Below, piece after piece: positions 25,745-34,546 of a stretch of 64,000 bases of DNA. The notes beneath the pieces were generated by a model, which searched no databases, was not told the origin of the DNA, and saw only the letters and a list, made by a program, of their open reading frames with translations. Each line of letters starts with the position of its first letter. The first letter of the stretch is position 1. Source of the stretch: CAYZGU01 sp964478165 (GTDB lineage: Bacteria; Poribacteria; WGA-4E; JAJDTR01); assembly GCA_964478165.1 (NCBI GenBank), contig CAYZGU010000011.1:1-64000 (forward strand), in the 5' to 3' direction. The position numbers and the translations under genes were made by a program.

Positions 25745-26581
25745 ATGGAACAACACACTGCTGCAAAAACAAATAAGAAGCTAGAGGAATTCGACGCGCT
25801 TTTAGTTTCGTATGGCAACGTCATAGTGGCTTTTTCAGGGGGAGTAGATAGTACCTTCTTGGCAGAATCAGCGCGACGTGCTCTGGGAGAAAAATCCGTT
25901 GCCGTCACAGCAATCTCTGCATCCTATCCCGAACGTGAACTGCGAGCTGCCAGGGACATTGCCAAACAGATTGGAATTCGTTTTGAGACCGTCAACACAG
26001 ACGAGCTCGACATGGAAGGATACGCCAGCAATCCCGAGAACCGTTGTTATTTCTGCAAAACTGAGCTTTTCACCAAACTCCAGCCTATCGCCGAAAGATA
26101 TCAAGTCGGAGCAATTGTGTACGGCGCGATTCCTGATGATATCGGTGATTACCGTCCCGGCATGGATGCCGCCGATCGCATGGGAATCAAAGCACCCCTC
26201 ATTGATGTCAACCTAACGAAATCGGAGATTCGCGAAGTTTCAAGACAATGGGGACTACCAACCTGGGATAAACCTGCTTTTGCTTGCTTGTCATCTAGAT
26301 TCCCACATGGCATGCGAATTACACGTGACCTACTCCGCCAAGTGGATCGTGCGGAACAGTTCCTGTATGATTTAGGTGTGCGACAATTTCGCGTACGCCA
26401 TCACGGAGACCTCGCGCGAATCGAACTCGAACCGGACGAAATTCCGATTGTCGCAACACAATCCGCTCGAATCCAAATCAACGAACATTTTAAAGAGCTC
26501 GGTTATAAGTACGTCACCCTGGATCTCCAGGGGTATCGTGCTGGAAATCTGAATGGAGACGTCCTCAAAATCTCCGTGTAG
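25745..26581 (+). CDS. larE: ATP-dependent sulfur transferase LarE (PP-loop family)
   Basis: A 278-residue N-type ATP pyrophosphatase. SGGVDST (residues 31-37) is the PP-loop that adenylates the carboxylates of the nickel-pincer precursor; the enzyme then inserts sulfur. Three cysteines stand out: C101 and C104 in NRCYFCK, and C181 in AFACLSSRFPHG. Lactobacillus-type LarE uses one sacrificial Cys equivalent to C181; three-cysteine LarE proteins instead bind a [4Fe-4S] cluster that carries the sulfur catalytically. ATG 25745 is seven bases after def. larB, larC and larA (lactate racemase) are not in the window, so the cofactor's client enzyme is elsewhere or differs. Confidence 0.88.
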   Translation: MEQHTAAKTNKKLEEFDALLVSYGNVIVAFSGGVDSTFLAESARRALGEKSVAVTAISASYPERELRAARDIAKQIGIRFETVNTDELDMEGYASNPENRCYFCKTELFTKLQPIAERYQVGAIVYGAIPDDIGDYRPGMDAADRMGIKAPLIDVNLTKSEIREVSRQWGLPTWDKPAFACLSSRFPHGMRITRDLLRQVDRAEQFLYDLGVRQFRVRHHGDLARIELEPDEIPIVATQSARIQINEHFKELGYKYVTLDLQGYRAGNLNGDVLKISV

Positions 26582-27454
26582 TCTTCGAACCTAGGCTATT
26601 CGTTCCTAATGCAGGAACGATGTCAGATTATCCACAACTCCTATAGCAGCTCAACGGTTCGTGGATTAACAATGGATGCGCAGTCGCAATTGTCATACGG
26701 CAAGAATAATCCCATAAGAGATTAGCTCAGCCAAATTTTCTACTGTCATTTGGCATGTTGGTTAGCACATCCTAACTTGGAAAAAGTATAAGTTAGCCAC
26801 AAAACTCAACAATCGAGAACTGAGAATCTAAGTACGGCGTGCCATGTTGATAATCGCGGTATCTGATCATAATCTTCCATATGGGCCCAAGATTATTATC
26901 CATCACTCGGACTCTGACATCGCAAAAGGTCGTGCAATGCGAAAATAGTACACTCCTCTTATTCACGCCAGGAGGTGGTAAGCGGTACAGATTTGCACAA
27001 TGTCTGGAGCGTCTTGCTTGATTATAGCACCCAAGCGAGGTGCCATGCCGTTTGTCGAATTCTCCAAGGCATTGCACACTGTCGACGATGTGTTTAACAG
27101 GACCGACCACTCAATCCGTGAACCAATTTGAGGATAAGCGATTGCAACTGGCGTTGCTGAGACCATCTTCGGTTAATATTACCACCCAAGAACGGCCTCG
27201 AAGTATGAGAATTAGGATGCCATCGCAGTTCGCTCTGAGCTGGTTTCGACTGACAGGAATCACGGTTTCTGAACGCGTCGTCGAGCTAAAACAGTCGCCA
27301 GTGCCTCATAAGCAAGAAAGTACTTGGCCGATTTCTTTCTGGTCCCTATACACAAGACTGAACCACTAGGAATAGGGGCTACAGGGCGCACGGCTAGAAT
27401 TTCGAATTTGCAAAGTAGATATTTCCTCATACATGCTAAGAAACCAGGGAAACA
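26582..27454. other. 0.87-kb intergenic region
   Basis: Contains the hairpin after larE. On the minus strand about 26793-27166, pieces such as RVMDNNLGPIWKIMIRYRDY look like real protein but lie in frames broken by stops, suggesting an eroded gene of unknown family. Nothing else is recognisable. Confidence 0.4.
26600..26620 (+). terminator. Hairpin after larE
   Basis: TCGTTCCT pairs with AGGAACGA across a five-base loop (AATGC), beginning 19 bases after the larE stop. There is no U-tract, so it could be a weak or Rho-assisted terminator or an mRNA 3'-end stabiliser. Confidence 0.4.
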
Positions 27455-28792
27455 ATGCTCAGACAACAAGCGCAAGTAAATTCGCAACCAAAACCACTAA
27501 TTGGTGTCGAACTCTTCAGCCAGAAAAAACTCGATGCTTGCACGCACTGCGGACTCTGCTTACCAACATGTCCAACCTATCGCACGTTGGGATTGGAAAC
27601 AGATTCGCCACGTGGTAGACTTTATCTTATAGATGCAGCATTTAGGGATAACAATCCAATTTCTCTAAACGAGGATTGGGCACAATATATCTATCGCTGC
27701 TTAGACTGCCGTGCATGTGAAACAGCCTGCCCCTCCGGGGTACATTTTGGAGAACTAATAGAGGAGGCACGAGCGATTTATGAGTTGAATACCGAGCATT
27801 CGTGGGACCACAAATTTTGGACAAACCTAGTTTTTAAACAGCTTTTGCCCAAGCGGAATAGACTGAACTTCATCTTTGATTTTTTATGGCTATATCAACG
27901 ACTAGGGATCCGGTGGTTGGTGCAGAAATCTGGCATCCTGAAGCTAATGGGCACGATGGGAAAGATGGAATATTTACTACCGCAGGTTCCGATGCCTTCC
28001 CTTAAATATACCATGAACAGGTCTGCTCCTGCGACAGGCAAGGCAAAATATCGCGTCGGCTTCGTATCCGGCTGTATAATGAATCAAGTCTTTACGCAAA
28101 CCAATCTTGCGACAATTCGTGTCCTTCGAGAAAACGGTTGCGATGTAGTCACTCCGCGAGAACAAAACTGTTGTGGCGCACTCCATGTTCATAACGGAAT
28201 CCGTGATACCGCACTCGACTTGGCACGGCAAAACATAGACGCGTTTGATGTGCAAAATTTGGATGCAATTGTTATTAACTCAGCAGGTTGTGGGGCAACG
28301 CTCAAAGAATACAGCGTCCTGATGGAGCACGACACGCAATATGCCGAAAGAGCAAGTAAGTTCAGCGACAAAATGCGCGACATAAGTGAGTTCCTTGCCG
28401 AGATAGAACTCGTAACACCTACGGCTGAACTGAATCGCCGCGTCACCTACGACGAACCATGTCATCTTGTACATGGGCAAAGGGTTCAGTCTCAACCCAA
28501 CAAGATACTTCAATCAATCCCGGGCTTGGAGCTCATTGAACTTCGTGAATCTGAGTGGTGTTGTGGCAGTGCTGGCATTTACAATATCACTCAACCAGAG
28601 ATGTCAAGAAACATCTTGGAACGCAAGATGAGACACATTTCGGAAACCAATGCCGAAATAATCGTGACCGGAAATCCAGGCTGTATCTTACAAATTCAGC
28701 AGGGCATACGACAGCATGATTTACCGATGAAGGCAATGCATTTAATCGATCTTCTCGATTGCGCATATCGTGGTGTTGATCCGCTTGTCTAG
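27455..28792 (+). CDS. glcF: Glycolate oxidase iron-sulfur subunit GlcF
   Basis: A 445-residue iron-sulfur protein. Two [4Fe-4S] ferredoxin motifs lie near the N-terminus (CTHCGLCLPTCP and CLDCRACETACP), followed by two CCG domains with NCCGALHVHNG, CHLVHGQRV and EWCCGSAGIYNITQPEMS. This is the layout of GlcF, which passes electrons from the flavin subunits GlcD/GlcE of glycolate or lactate oxidase to the quinone pool. ATG 27455 follows AGGGAAACA. glcD and glcE are not adjacent upstream, where only a decayed stretch is found. The DUF4398 lipoprotein gene follows after 23 bases. Confidence 0.9.
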   Translation: MLRQQAQVNSQPKPLIGVELFSQKKLDACTHCGLCLPTCPTYRTLGLETDSPRGRLYLIDAAFRDNNPISLNEDWAQYIYRCLDCRACETACPSGVHFGELIEEARAIYELNTEHSWDHKFWTNLVFKQLLPKRNRLNFIFDFLWLYQRLGIRWLVQKSGILKLMGTMGKMEYLLPQVPMPSLKYTMNRSAPATGKAKYRVGFVSGCIMNQVFTQTNLATIRVLRENGCDVVTPREQNCCGALHVHNGIRDTALDLARQNIDAFDVQNLDAIVINSAGCGATLKEYSVLMEHDTQYAERASKFSDKMRDISEFLAEIELVTPTAELNRRVTYDEPCHLVHGQRVQSQPNKILQSIPGLELIELRESEWCCGSAGIYNITQPEMSRNILERKMRHISETNAEIIVTGNPGCILQIQQGIRQHDLPMKAMHLIDLLDCAYRGVDPLV

Positions 28793-28815
28793 AGGACTAT
28801 AACAGGGAAACATCG

Positions 28816-29235
28816 ATGACGAAATGGTTAATTATAGGTCTCAGCACCGTAATCGGGTGGATGAGTCTAGGCTGTGGTGGATCGAATCAGCTTGTTGAGC
28901 GAACTCTCTCCGACGCCGTCTTCCAAATCGCGATTGCCAAAGAAGTCAATGCCGAAACGCTGGCAAGTCAGGAACTATCGGATGCTCAACAGATGCTTAA
29001 TCAGGCAGAAACTGCGCTAAAGCAAGGACATCGAAACCTGGCCTATCGATTTGGAATCCGCGCCTATCTCAAAGCTAAGTTAGCAGAATCAATTGCTATC
29101 ATGGACCTTAAGGATCATCAAGTGGCAACAGCCACGAAAAAATTAGAAGCAAAATTGCAGGCTGCTGACACTGCGCGTCGTGCATTCGAAGAAGCCAAAA
29201 ACGAATTCGAAAAAATGCAATCGACGTCCCCATAA
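28816..29235 (+). CDS. Short DUF4398-type lipoprotein
   Basis: A 139-residue lipoprotein: hydrophobic start, lipobox MSLGC with the lipid cysteine at residue 20, then an all-helical body of Ala/Gln/Lys-rich heptads (AQQMLNQAETALKQGHRN) typical of DUF4398. The last 35 residues are predicted coiled coil. DUF4398 proteins are periplasmic, often encoded beside OmpA-like proteins, as here (the next gene). It probably helps link the outer membrane to the cell wall; this role is inferred from context. Confidence 0.78.
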   Translation: MTKWLIIGLSTVIGWMSLGCGGSNQLVERTLSDAVFQIAIAKEVNAETLASQELSDAQQMLNQAETALKQGHRNLAYRFGIRAYLKAKLAESIAIMDLKDHQVATATKKLEAKLQAADTARRAFEEAKNEFEKMQSTSP

Positions 29236-29294
29236 ACTCAACGCAGAACTATCCAGTACGTCACAACTTTTTACACTCATCTAAACGGACAAAA

Positions 29295-30974
29295 ATGCAT
29301 AACTATCGGTTTTCCTCGGGTCTCAATCTCCTCACCATAGGAATACTACTAATCGGATGTGGCGGAAAAGTTGATTCAATCTTGTTGCAAACTTCCTTGC
29401 AGAATGCACAGAGCGCGATGTTCAACGCCGAACGCTTTCAAGCTGACTCTCACACCAAAGAGAGGTATTCCCGGGCAGCAAAACTGCTTGACGCCGCGCG
29501 AATTGCGCAGCGTGCTGGCAACGGGGTTCAGAGCTTGGAATTAGCGTTTCAGGCACAGATGCAGGCCAAGATATCAGAAATTCAGGCACGTCAACACATC
29601 TCCCAAGTACGAATCGATGAAACCAACAAGGGCATACACCAAGCAACTAGACAAGAAATGGATTATGAGATTCAGGCCGCTCAGGCACGCCAAGCGGTTG
29701 CGGAAGAATTAACGCGTCGTGCTTTAGGCCGAGCCAATCGAGCGCAAGAAGAAGCTATAGCTGCTAAAATTGCAGCAGATGCGGCCAGAAGTGCTGCACA
29801 GAGATCTATACTCCAAAATGAGACGGAATCAGTGATTTCGGAAGCAAAGCAACTGCTTAATCTTGCTAGGGAAACCGACGCCATGTCACACACTCCAGCT
29901 GACTATCGGGCGGCAGAAAAGCTGATTGACGAAGCAATTTCGTACCTCGACCTCGGTAATTTTGATAAAGCAACGGACTTGGCAAGCCAAGCGAGAAACC
30001 GGGCCAACGCAGCTCGTATCGCGTCGCTGAATGCTATTCGTACCGCAAAATCAACCAAGGTAGAAGCCTATACCGAAGCAAAAATCTCGATTGCACAAGC
30101 AGAGATGGAAATTGCTCGGGCAGAAAACGTCTACGCGTCAGTCCATGCAGCAGACCTTTTTCAACTCGGAACCGCAACACTCGAGGAAGCCATTAGTGCG
30201 CTGAAGGCTGAGCAGTACGATCGAGTAGTTCGTTTGGCAGGACAAGTAGAGCAGGCGGCACGGGAGGCTTATACGGCTTCTGAAGCCATCGATCGTCAAC
30301 GACGGGTTCAGGAAGTAATAGAGGAGGAGCTTGCACAAGCTAAAGATGCGATTTTTAAAGCGGAAGAACGCATTGAACAGGAACGAAAAACAAACGTTTC
30401 GCATCTTGCGCCTATACTCTATAAACAGGCAGAAACCTTATTAGTCGAGGCAAGACTGGCAATCGCAAATGATGACTTCCAATCTACCACGGCCGCTGCT
30501 GAACAGAGTCTAGAAGTTTTGAATGTAGCTATCACAAACTCGAAACGCGTCGAACTCGTAGAAAACCGCATTGTTGAAGCTGCTAGTTCGATCGCATCGG
30601 CAGAAATTGACCAAAACGAACAGGGCATACTTATCCGATTAAGCGGCAATCTATTCAACTCCGGAAGCACAACACTGAATACCGATTTTCTACCACATCT
30701 TAAACAGCTTGCTCAGATCATCAAAGATTTTTCCGACTATTACGTTCGCATCGAAGGGCACAGTGATGCTAGCGGAAGTGCAAGCGCCAATCTCGCGTTA
30801 ACGGAGAAAAGAGCGCGCGCGTGTAAACAATACCTAATAGACATGTGCGACGCGCCTGGAGAACGATTAACAACCGTTGGTTTAGGAGAATCCGTACCGA
30901 TTGCAGCAGAGACTAACGAACGGGGTGTGGAGAGAAACCGTCGGATTGACACAATTATTCTAACACGACAGTAA
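29295..30974 (+). CDS. DUF4398/OmpA-family lipoprotein
   Basis: A 559-residue lipoprotein: lipobox LLIGC (Cys at about residue 22); a long helical region with repeated DUF4398-like units (residues 30-440), rich in Ala/Glu/Arg, e.g. TRRALGRANRAQEEAIAAK, likely a periplasm-spanning coiled coil; and a C-terminal OmpA domain (about 450-559) with FNSGSTTLN, IEGHSDASG and NLALTEKRARACKQYL, where the conserved Asp and Arg bind diaminopimelate of peptidoglycan. It sits 59 bases after a smaller DUF4398 lipoprotein gene, and together they probably tether the outer membrane to the wall. The architecture is like a long Pal protein. Confidence 0.85.
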   Translation: MHNYRFSSGLNLLTIGILLIGCGGKVDSILLQTSLQNAQSAMFNAERFQADSHTKERYSRAAKLLDAARIAQRAGNGVQSLELAFQAQMQAKISEIQARQHISQVRIDETNKGIHQATRQEMDYEIQAAQARQAVAEELTRRALGRANRAQEEAIAAKIAADAARSAAQRSILQNETESVISEAKQLLNLARETDAMSHTPADYRAAEKLIDEAISYLDLGNFDKATDLASQARNRANAARIASLNAIRTAKSTKVEAYTEAKISIAQAEMEIARAENVYASVHAADLFQLGTATLEEAISALKAEQYDRVVRLAGQVEQAAREAYTASEAIDRQRRVQEVIEEELAQAKDAIFKAEERIEQERKTNVSHLAPILYKQAETLLVEARLAIANDDFQSTTAAAEQSLEVLNVAITNSKRVELVENRIVEAASSIASAEIDQNEQGILIRLSGNLFNSGSTTLNTDFLPHLKQLAQIIKDFSDYYVRIEGHSDASGSASANLALTEKRARACKQYLIDMCDAPGERLTTVGLGESVPIAAETNERGVERNRRIDTIILTRQ

Positions 30975-31013
30975 AACAGAAAAAACCACAACCTCTTCGG
31001 AGCGATAAAGTTA

Positions 31014-31319
31014 ATGTCATATCCGGGACCGCCCGTCCAACTTGATCCATTTGTCGTCACGCAAATATCGCAGAGCTTGTTCGGCGATCGGTTCATAATA
31101 TTTTACGATAACATCATTCAGTTTCACAACCATTGCTATTCCGTCGAACGGATTGACAACTATGATCATCGCTACTTTGCACACTATTACTTAGTTGATT
31201 TAAATTCTAAATTGGCAATGCAGACTGATGTTGATTGTGCACCCCTTGGGAGTTACGGCGCGATTTTTCATCCAGAAACCGGTGAGATAGTCGACTACGA
31301 TGAGCTGACCGCGGAGTGA
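31014..31319 (+). CDS. Conserved-looking hypothetical protein, 101 residues
   Basis: ATG 31014 has GGAG 12 bases upstream and follows the OmpA gene by 39 bases on the same strand. The product is rich in Tyr, His, Phe and Asp (QFHNHCYSVERIDNYDHRYF) and ends HPETGEIVDYDELTAE. No signal peptide or membrane helix. Composition and position support a real cytoplasmic protein, but I do not recognise its family and assign no function. Confidence 0.5.
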   Translation: MSYPGPPVQLDPFVVTQISQSLFGDRFIIFYDNIIQFHNHCYSVERIDNYDHRYFAHYYLVDLNSKLAMQTDVDCAPLGSYGAIFHPETGEIVDYDELTAE

Positions 31320-31370
31320 TTGAACGCAGAAAAACAGATTGGCTGAGGCATATATATCCCTCGAATAGAT

Positions 31371-32234
31371 TTAGTTGATGTACTTGCCGATAATCAGATC
31401 CAGTTTGCGACGGGTCCCTTGAGGAATCTGTTCTGGATTCGTTGCAATTGACTTCTCAAGTGCATTCGAACAATGACAACCTCTTCGTTGTTCTGGGATT
31501 CTGCGAATGACGCCTTTGGTAGCCTCCTTCGCGATCTCTACGTTTGCAAGCAGATGCTGCAAAATCATTTCGGCTGTTACGTTGTCGTGGTCTGGGTGCC
31601 AGCAATCGTAGTCCGTCGAGCAAGCCAGGGTTGCATAGCAGATTTCGGCTTCACGTGCAAGCCTTGCTTCCGTGGCTGCCGTCATACCGATAATATCAAA
31701 TCCAAGCTGCCTATAAACATTTGATTCGGCCCGGGTTGAGAAAGCCGGACCTTCCATACAGATATACGTACCACCTTTGTGAGTTGTCACTCCAACTTCG
31801 GTACCACTTTCATAGAGGATTTCACCGAGAACCGGACAGAATGGATTCGCGAGGCTGACGTGCACAGCCAGCCCTTCACCGAAGAAGGTGTTGATTCGAT
31901 TTTTTGTGTAATCAAATAACTGATCGGGAACCACAAAATGGCGAGGTTCTATTTCGATTTTAAGGCTTCCGACAGCGCTCACAGAGATAATCCACTCAAC
32001 CCCTAAGCTCTTTAACGCATATATGTTGGCACGTACATTAATCTCCGAAGGCAGGAAGCGGTGGCCCACGCCGTGGCGGGGCAGAAATACCACTTGTTTC
32101 CCTTCAGTTGTACCCAAAATTAGTGAATCACTGGGCTTTCCGAAAGGCGTGTCTATGTCGATTTCTTCTATATCACTGAGTCCTTCCATCTGGTAGAATC
32201 CACTGCCTCCAATCACTCCAATTTTAATACTCAT
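31371..32234 (-). CDS. mtnP: S-methyl-5'-thioadenosine phosphorylase
   Basis: A 287-residue purine nucleoside phosphorylase-II family enzyme that splits methylthioadenosine with phosphate in the methionine salvage pathway. Visible: IGVIGGSGFY (phosphate loop), PRHGVGHRFLPSEINVRAN, TYICMEGPAFSTRAES with the substrate Met and Glu region, and DIIGMTAATEARLAREAE. STDYDCWHP marks the MTA-specific pocket (Asp residues). ATG 32234 follows GGAGGATTT. It diverges from a metallo-hydrolase gene across 40 bases, so the promoters overlap. No other methionine-salvage genes are in the window. Confidence 0.92.
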   Translation of the reverse strand: MSIKIGVIGGSGFYQMEGLSDIEEIDIDTPFGKPSDSLILGTTEGKQVVFLPRHGVGHRFLPSEINVRANIYALKSLGVEWIISVSAVGSLKIEIEPRHFVVPDQLFDYTKNRINTFFGEGLAVHVSLANPFCPVLGEILYESGTEVGVTTHKGGTYICMEGPAFSTRAESNVYRQLGFDIIGMTAATEARLAREAEICYATLACSTDYDCWHPDHDNVTAEMILQHLLANVEIAKEATKGVIRRIPEQRRGCHCSNALEKSIATNPEQIPQGTRRKLDLIIGKYIN

Positions 32235-32274
32235 AAATCCTCCAAACGTTCTCTAAAAAGGGTTTTACTCAGCA

Positions 32275-33096
32275 ATGGTTACATTACAATGCGGCAACTT
32301 GGAAATCGAAGGTGAATCAGGCTCTGCTGTTGCCACATACATACGTGTAAAAGAGCTAGACCTTATTTTCGATCTTGGTCGATGCCCGATGAGCTTTATC
32401 GGAACTGGACATGTATTCATCTCTCACTTCCACCTAGACCACTACTTCGGCTTACCAATCTACATCAGCCAGCGCTGGCTTAGCGGGATGCCTCCTGGAC
32501 AAATCTATGCCCCTGAGACTGGAATCGATCAATTACGTAGCATTCTAGAACAGATCTCAATTCTGGACTGTGGAATGGTATGGGGCTATCAAGCCAACCC
32601 TGTTCAAGCGGGAGACAAAATCCCATTCCGAAGAAATCTCGTAGCACACGTCCTACCGGGACACCATAGAGTCCCATGTGTCGGTTATCTTATCTGTGAG
32701 AGACGCAACAAGCTAAAACCCGAGTTCCTTGATTTTCCGGGGCAAAGACTTGCAGAATTACGCCAAACGGGTGTTGAGATAACCTCGCAGATTGAACTCC
32801 CACTGATTGCCTATTTAGGAGACACTCAACGCTTTGACATTGGCATGCACCCTTTATTGCGCGAGTGCAGGGTGTTGATTTGCGAGTGTACGTTTCTCGT
32901 GCCAGAGCATCGCGAACGTGCAAAGAGGACCATGCACCTGCACCTTGACGCTTTGCCAGCGTTGTTGAGCGAATTTGAGGGGGAACACATCGTGCTCACC
33001 CATTTTTCCAAGCGATATACAGCAGAGTTCGTTCGAGAGCGCATCCAAACCGTGATTCCAGCTACAGACCGTGACCGTGTTCAACTACTCATTTAG
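32275..33096 (+). CDS. Metallo-beta-lactamase-fold hydrolase, RNase Z-like
   Basis: A 273-residue binuclear metal hydrolase. SHFHLDHYFGLP is the HxHxDH signature; the aspartate in AYLGDTQRF and the late His in IVLTHFSKRY complete the metal site; HVLPGHHRVPCVGYL fits the third ligand. The glycine-poor C-terminal region and ECTFLVPEHR resemble RNase Z/ElaC relatives, but the exosite arm of true tRNase Z is not evident, so the substrate may be another phosphodiester or ester. ATG 32275 lacks a clear ribosome binding site. Divergent from mtnP. Confidence 0.8.
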   Translation: MVTLQCGNLEIEGESGSAVATYIRVKELDLIFDLGRCPMSFIGTGHVFISHFHLDHYFGLPIYISQRWLSGMPPGQIYAPETGIDQLRSILEQISILDCGMVWGYQANPVQAGDKIPFRRNLVAHVLPGHHRVPCVGYLICERRNKLKPEFLDFPGQRLAELRQTGVEITSQIELPLIAYLGDTQRFDIGMHPLLRECRVLICECTFLVPEHRERAKRTMHLHLDALPALLSEFEGEHIVLTHFSKRYTAEFVRERIQTVIPATDRDRVQLLI

Positions 33097-33118
33097 ACTG
33101 ACGAAAATAGAGATCATG

Positions 33119-33146
33119 AAAAAAGCAGGGAAAATCACTCCCTGCT
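33119..33146 (-). terminator. Rho-independent terminator of the TPR lipoprotein gene
   Basis: On the minus strand, AGCAGGGA and TCCCTGCT form an eight-base perfect stem with a seven-base loop (33124-33146), followed at once by TTTTTT. It lies 27 bases after the stop of the leftward lipoprotein gene and between convergent genes. Confidence 0.8.
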
Positions 33147-33172
33147 CTCACACGCTGACACATTCGATTCGA

Positions 33173-34546
33173 TTATGACGTTACGCCCGGGTGATCCTCT
33201 GGATCACGGTCCGAAGTTCCTGCTTCTTGTTCAACATAGAATTTGTACCCATCCCCATCCTGATCTATTTCAAACTGACGAACAATCTGTTCAGCCTCTC
33301 GGTAATACCTCATCTCGCGACCAAGACTCATATAGGCCTTAAAGCCCTCATAAGCTTTAGAAAATTCGCGAATACCACGATAACAAACAGATTGTTGATA
33401 AACCCCTTCCTCCCGCCAGATGGATTCAGGATTGTTGTCAAACAGTTCCTGATAACCGTCGATTGCCTGCTCAAGTTGTCCATTCAATTGATACAATCGG
33501 CCCATGTGATAACGTGCATCCGCAGCCGAGAATTTCTTATATGAAAGCTGATCTGCCAGCGTGCGGTACGCATTAATGGAATAAGGAAAGTTTCTAAGAT
33601 CTTCCCATCGACGTGCAATAAACTGAAAAGCTTGGACCACGGTATCGACATGACGGGTGGAGTATCTTTCGTTCGGCAGAATTACCCGTCCACTCGCTTC
33701 ATACTCCGCGGCCTTTTTGCTCCGAAATCGTCTAATCTCCGCCTGATACTGCGCGATTTCAGTCAGGCTGGTCTTGGTTTCTTTCAGGAGTCTACTTGCT
33801 TGAGTCGCGTCGTAGGATTCAGGATACGTCTCAATGACCCTATTGTAATACGGCCAGCCTGAAACGTAATCATACATCTTATAGAAGTAAATATAACCGA
33901 TTTTAGACAATGATGGTGGCGCTTTCTCATGCTCCGGAAACTCTTCAACAAGTCTGACATAATATGCAACCGCCTCTGGATAGTTACCTAGCTGTTCATA
34001 ACTGTCTCCAACGTCATAGAGGGCTTGAGCTGCTGTACTATAGTGTTCCTTATCTTGGTTTTCATCATAGAGCGCTTTGTAATTTTGATACCTTCGCCTG
34101 TTCTCATCGATGAGTCGTCGATACTTGCGGATGTTGGCAATACCACTTTTAGCCTTACCACCATAATAACCCGATGGTGCAACTGTGATAATCGCTTCAT
34201 AATGTTCTGTTGCTTTTTCCCACTCATAACGCTTCTTGTAGATTTCAGCAATCTGATAATGCGATCTCTGCGCATATTTTCCTGTTGGGGCGGCTTCGAT
34301 AGCGCCGAGGTAGGTGTTGAGTGCGGCATCATAAAGCGATTTCTTTTTCGCCACTTCCTTTCGCCACTTCTCTCTGTCGGTATCTTTATCAGCCATGATG
34401 CGAAACGCTTCAGCTTTGTCAAACTTTCTGTCTGCATTCTGAACTTTCGCACCAACCGGTATAATCCGAACCCCACCGCAGCCGGTCAACATAATAGCGA
34501 GGACCACAAATGCAAGATAGGAAAAAAAACACACATTGCGTTTCAT
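33173..34546 (-). CDS. TPR-repeat lipoprotein
   Basis: A 457-residue protein from ATG 34546 (GGAGG eight bases upstream). Lipobox MLTGC near residue 24 makes it a lipoprotein. The body is tetratricopeptide repeats, e.g. YAQRSHYQIAEIYKKRYEWE, ALYDVGDSYEQLGNYPEAV, ARYHMGRLYQLNGQLEQAI, from about 75 to 430, resembling outer-membrane assembly (BamD-like) or YbgF-like scaffolds. The tail has DQDGDGYKF, an acidic calcium-loop-like motif. It is a single-gene unit with its own terminator. The partner is unknown; a role in envelope assembly is inferred from family and localisation. Confidence 0.78.
   Translation of the reverse strand: MKRNVCFFSYLAFVVLAIMLTGCGGVRIIPVGAKVQNADRKFDKAEAFRIMADKDTDREKWRKEVAKKKSLYDAALNTYLGAIEAAPTGKYAQRSHYQIAEIYKKRYEWEKATEHYEAIITVAPSGYYGGKAKSGIANIRKYRRLIDENRRRYQNYKALYDENQDKEHYSTAAQALYDVGDSYEQLGNYPEAVAYYVRLVEEFPEHEKAPPSLSKIGYIYFYKMYDYVSGWPYYNRVIETYPESYDATQASRLLKETKTSLTEIAQYQAEIRRFRSKKAAEYEASGRVILPNERYSTRHVDTVVQAFQFIARRWEDLRNFPYSINAYRTLADQLSYKKFSAADARYHMGRLYQLNGQLEQAIDGYQELFDNNPESIWREEGVYQQSVCYRGIREFSKAYEGFKAYMSLGREMRYYREAEQIVRQFEIDQDGDGYKFYVEQEAGTSDRDPEDHPGVTS

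Noticed and set aside
26793..27166. Intact gene on the minus strand before glcF
   Set aside because: Protein-like pieces are in different frames with stops and no start signal; at best a remnant.
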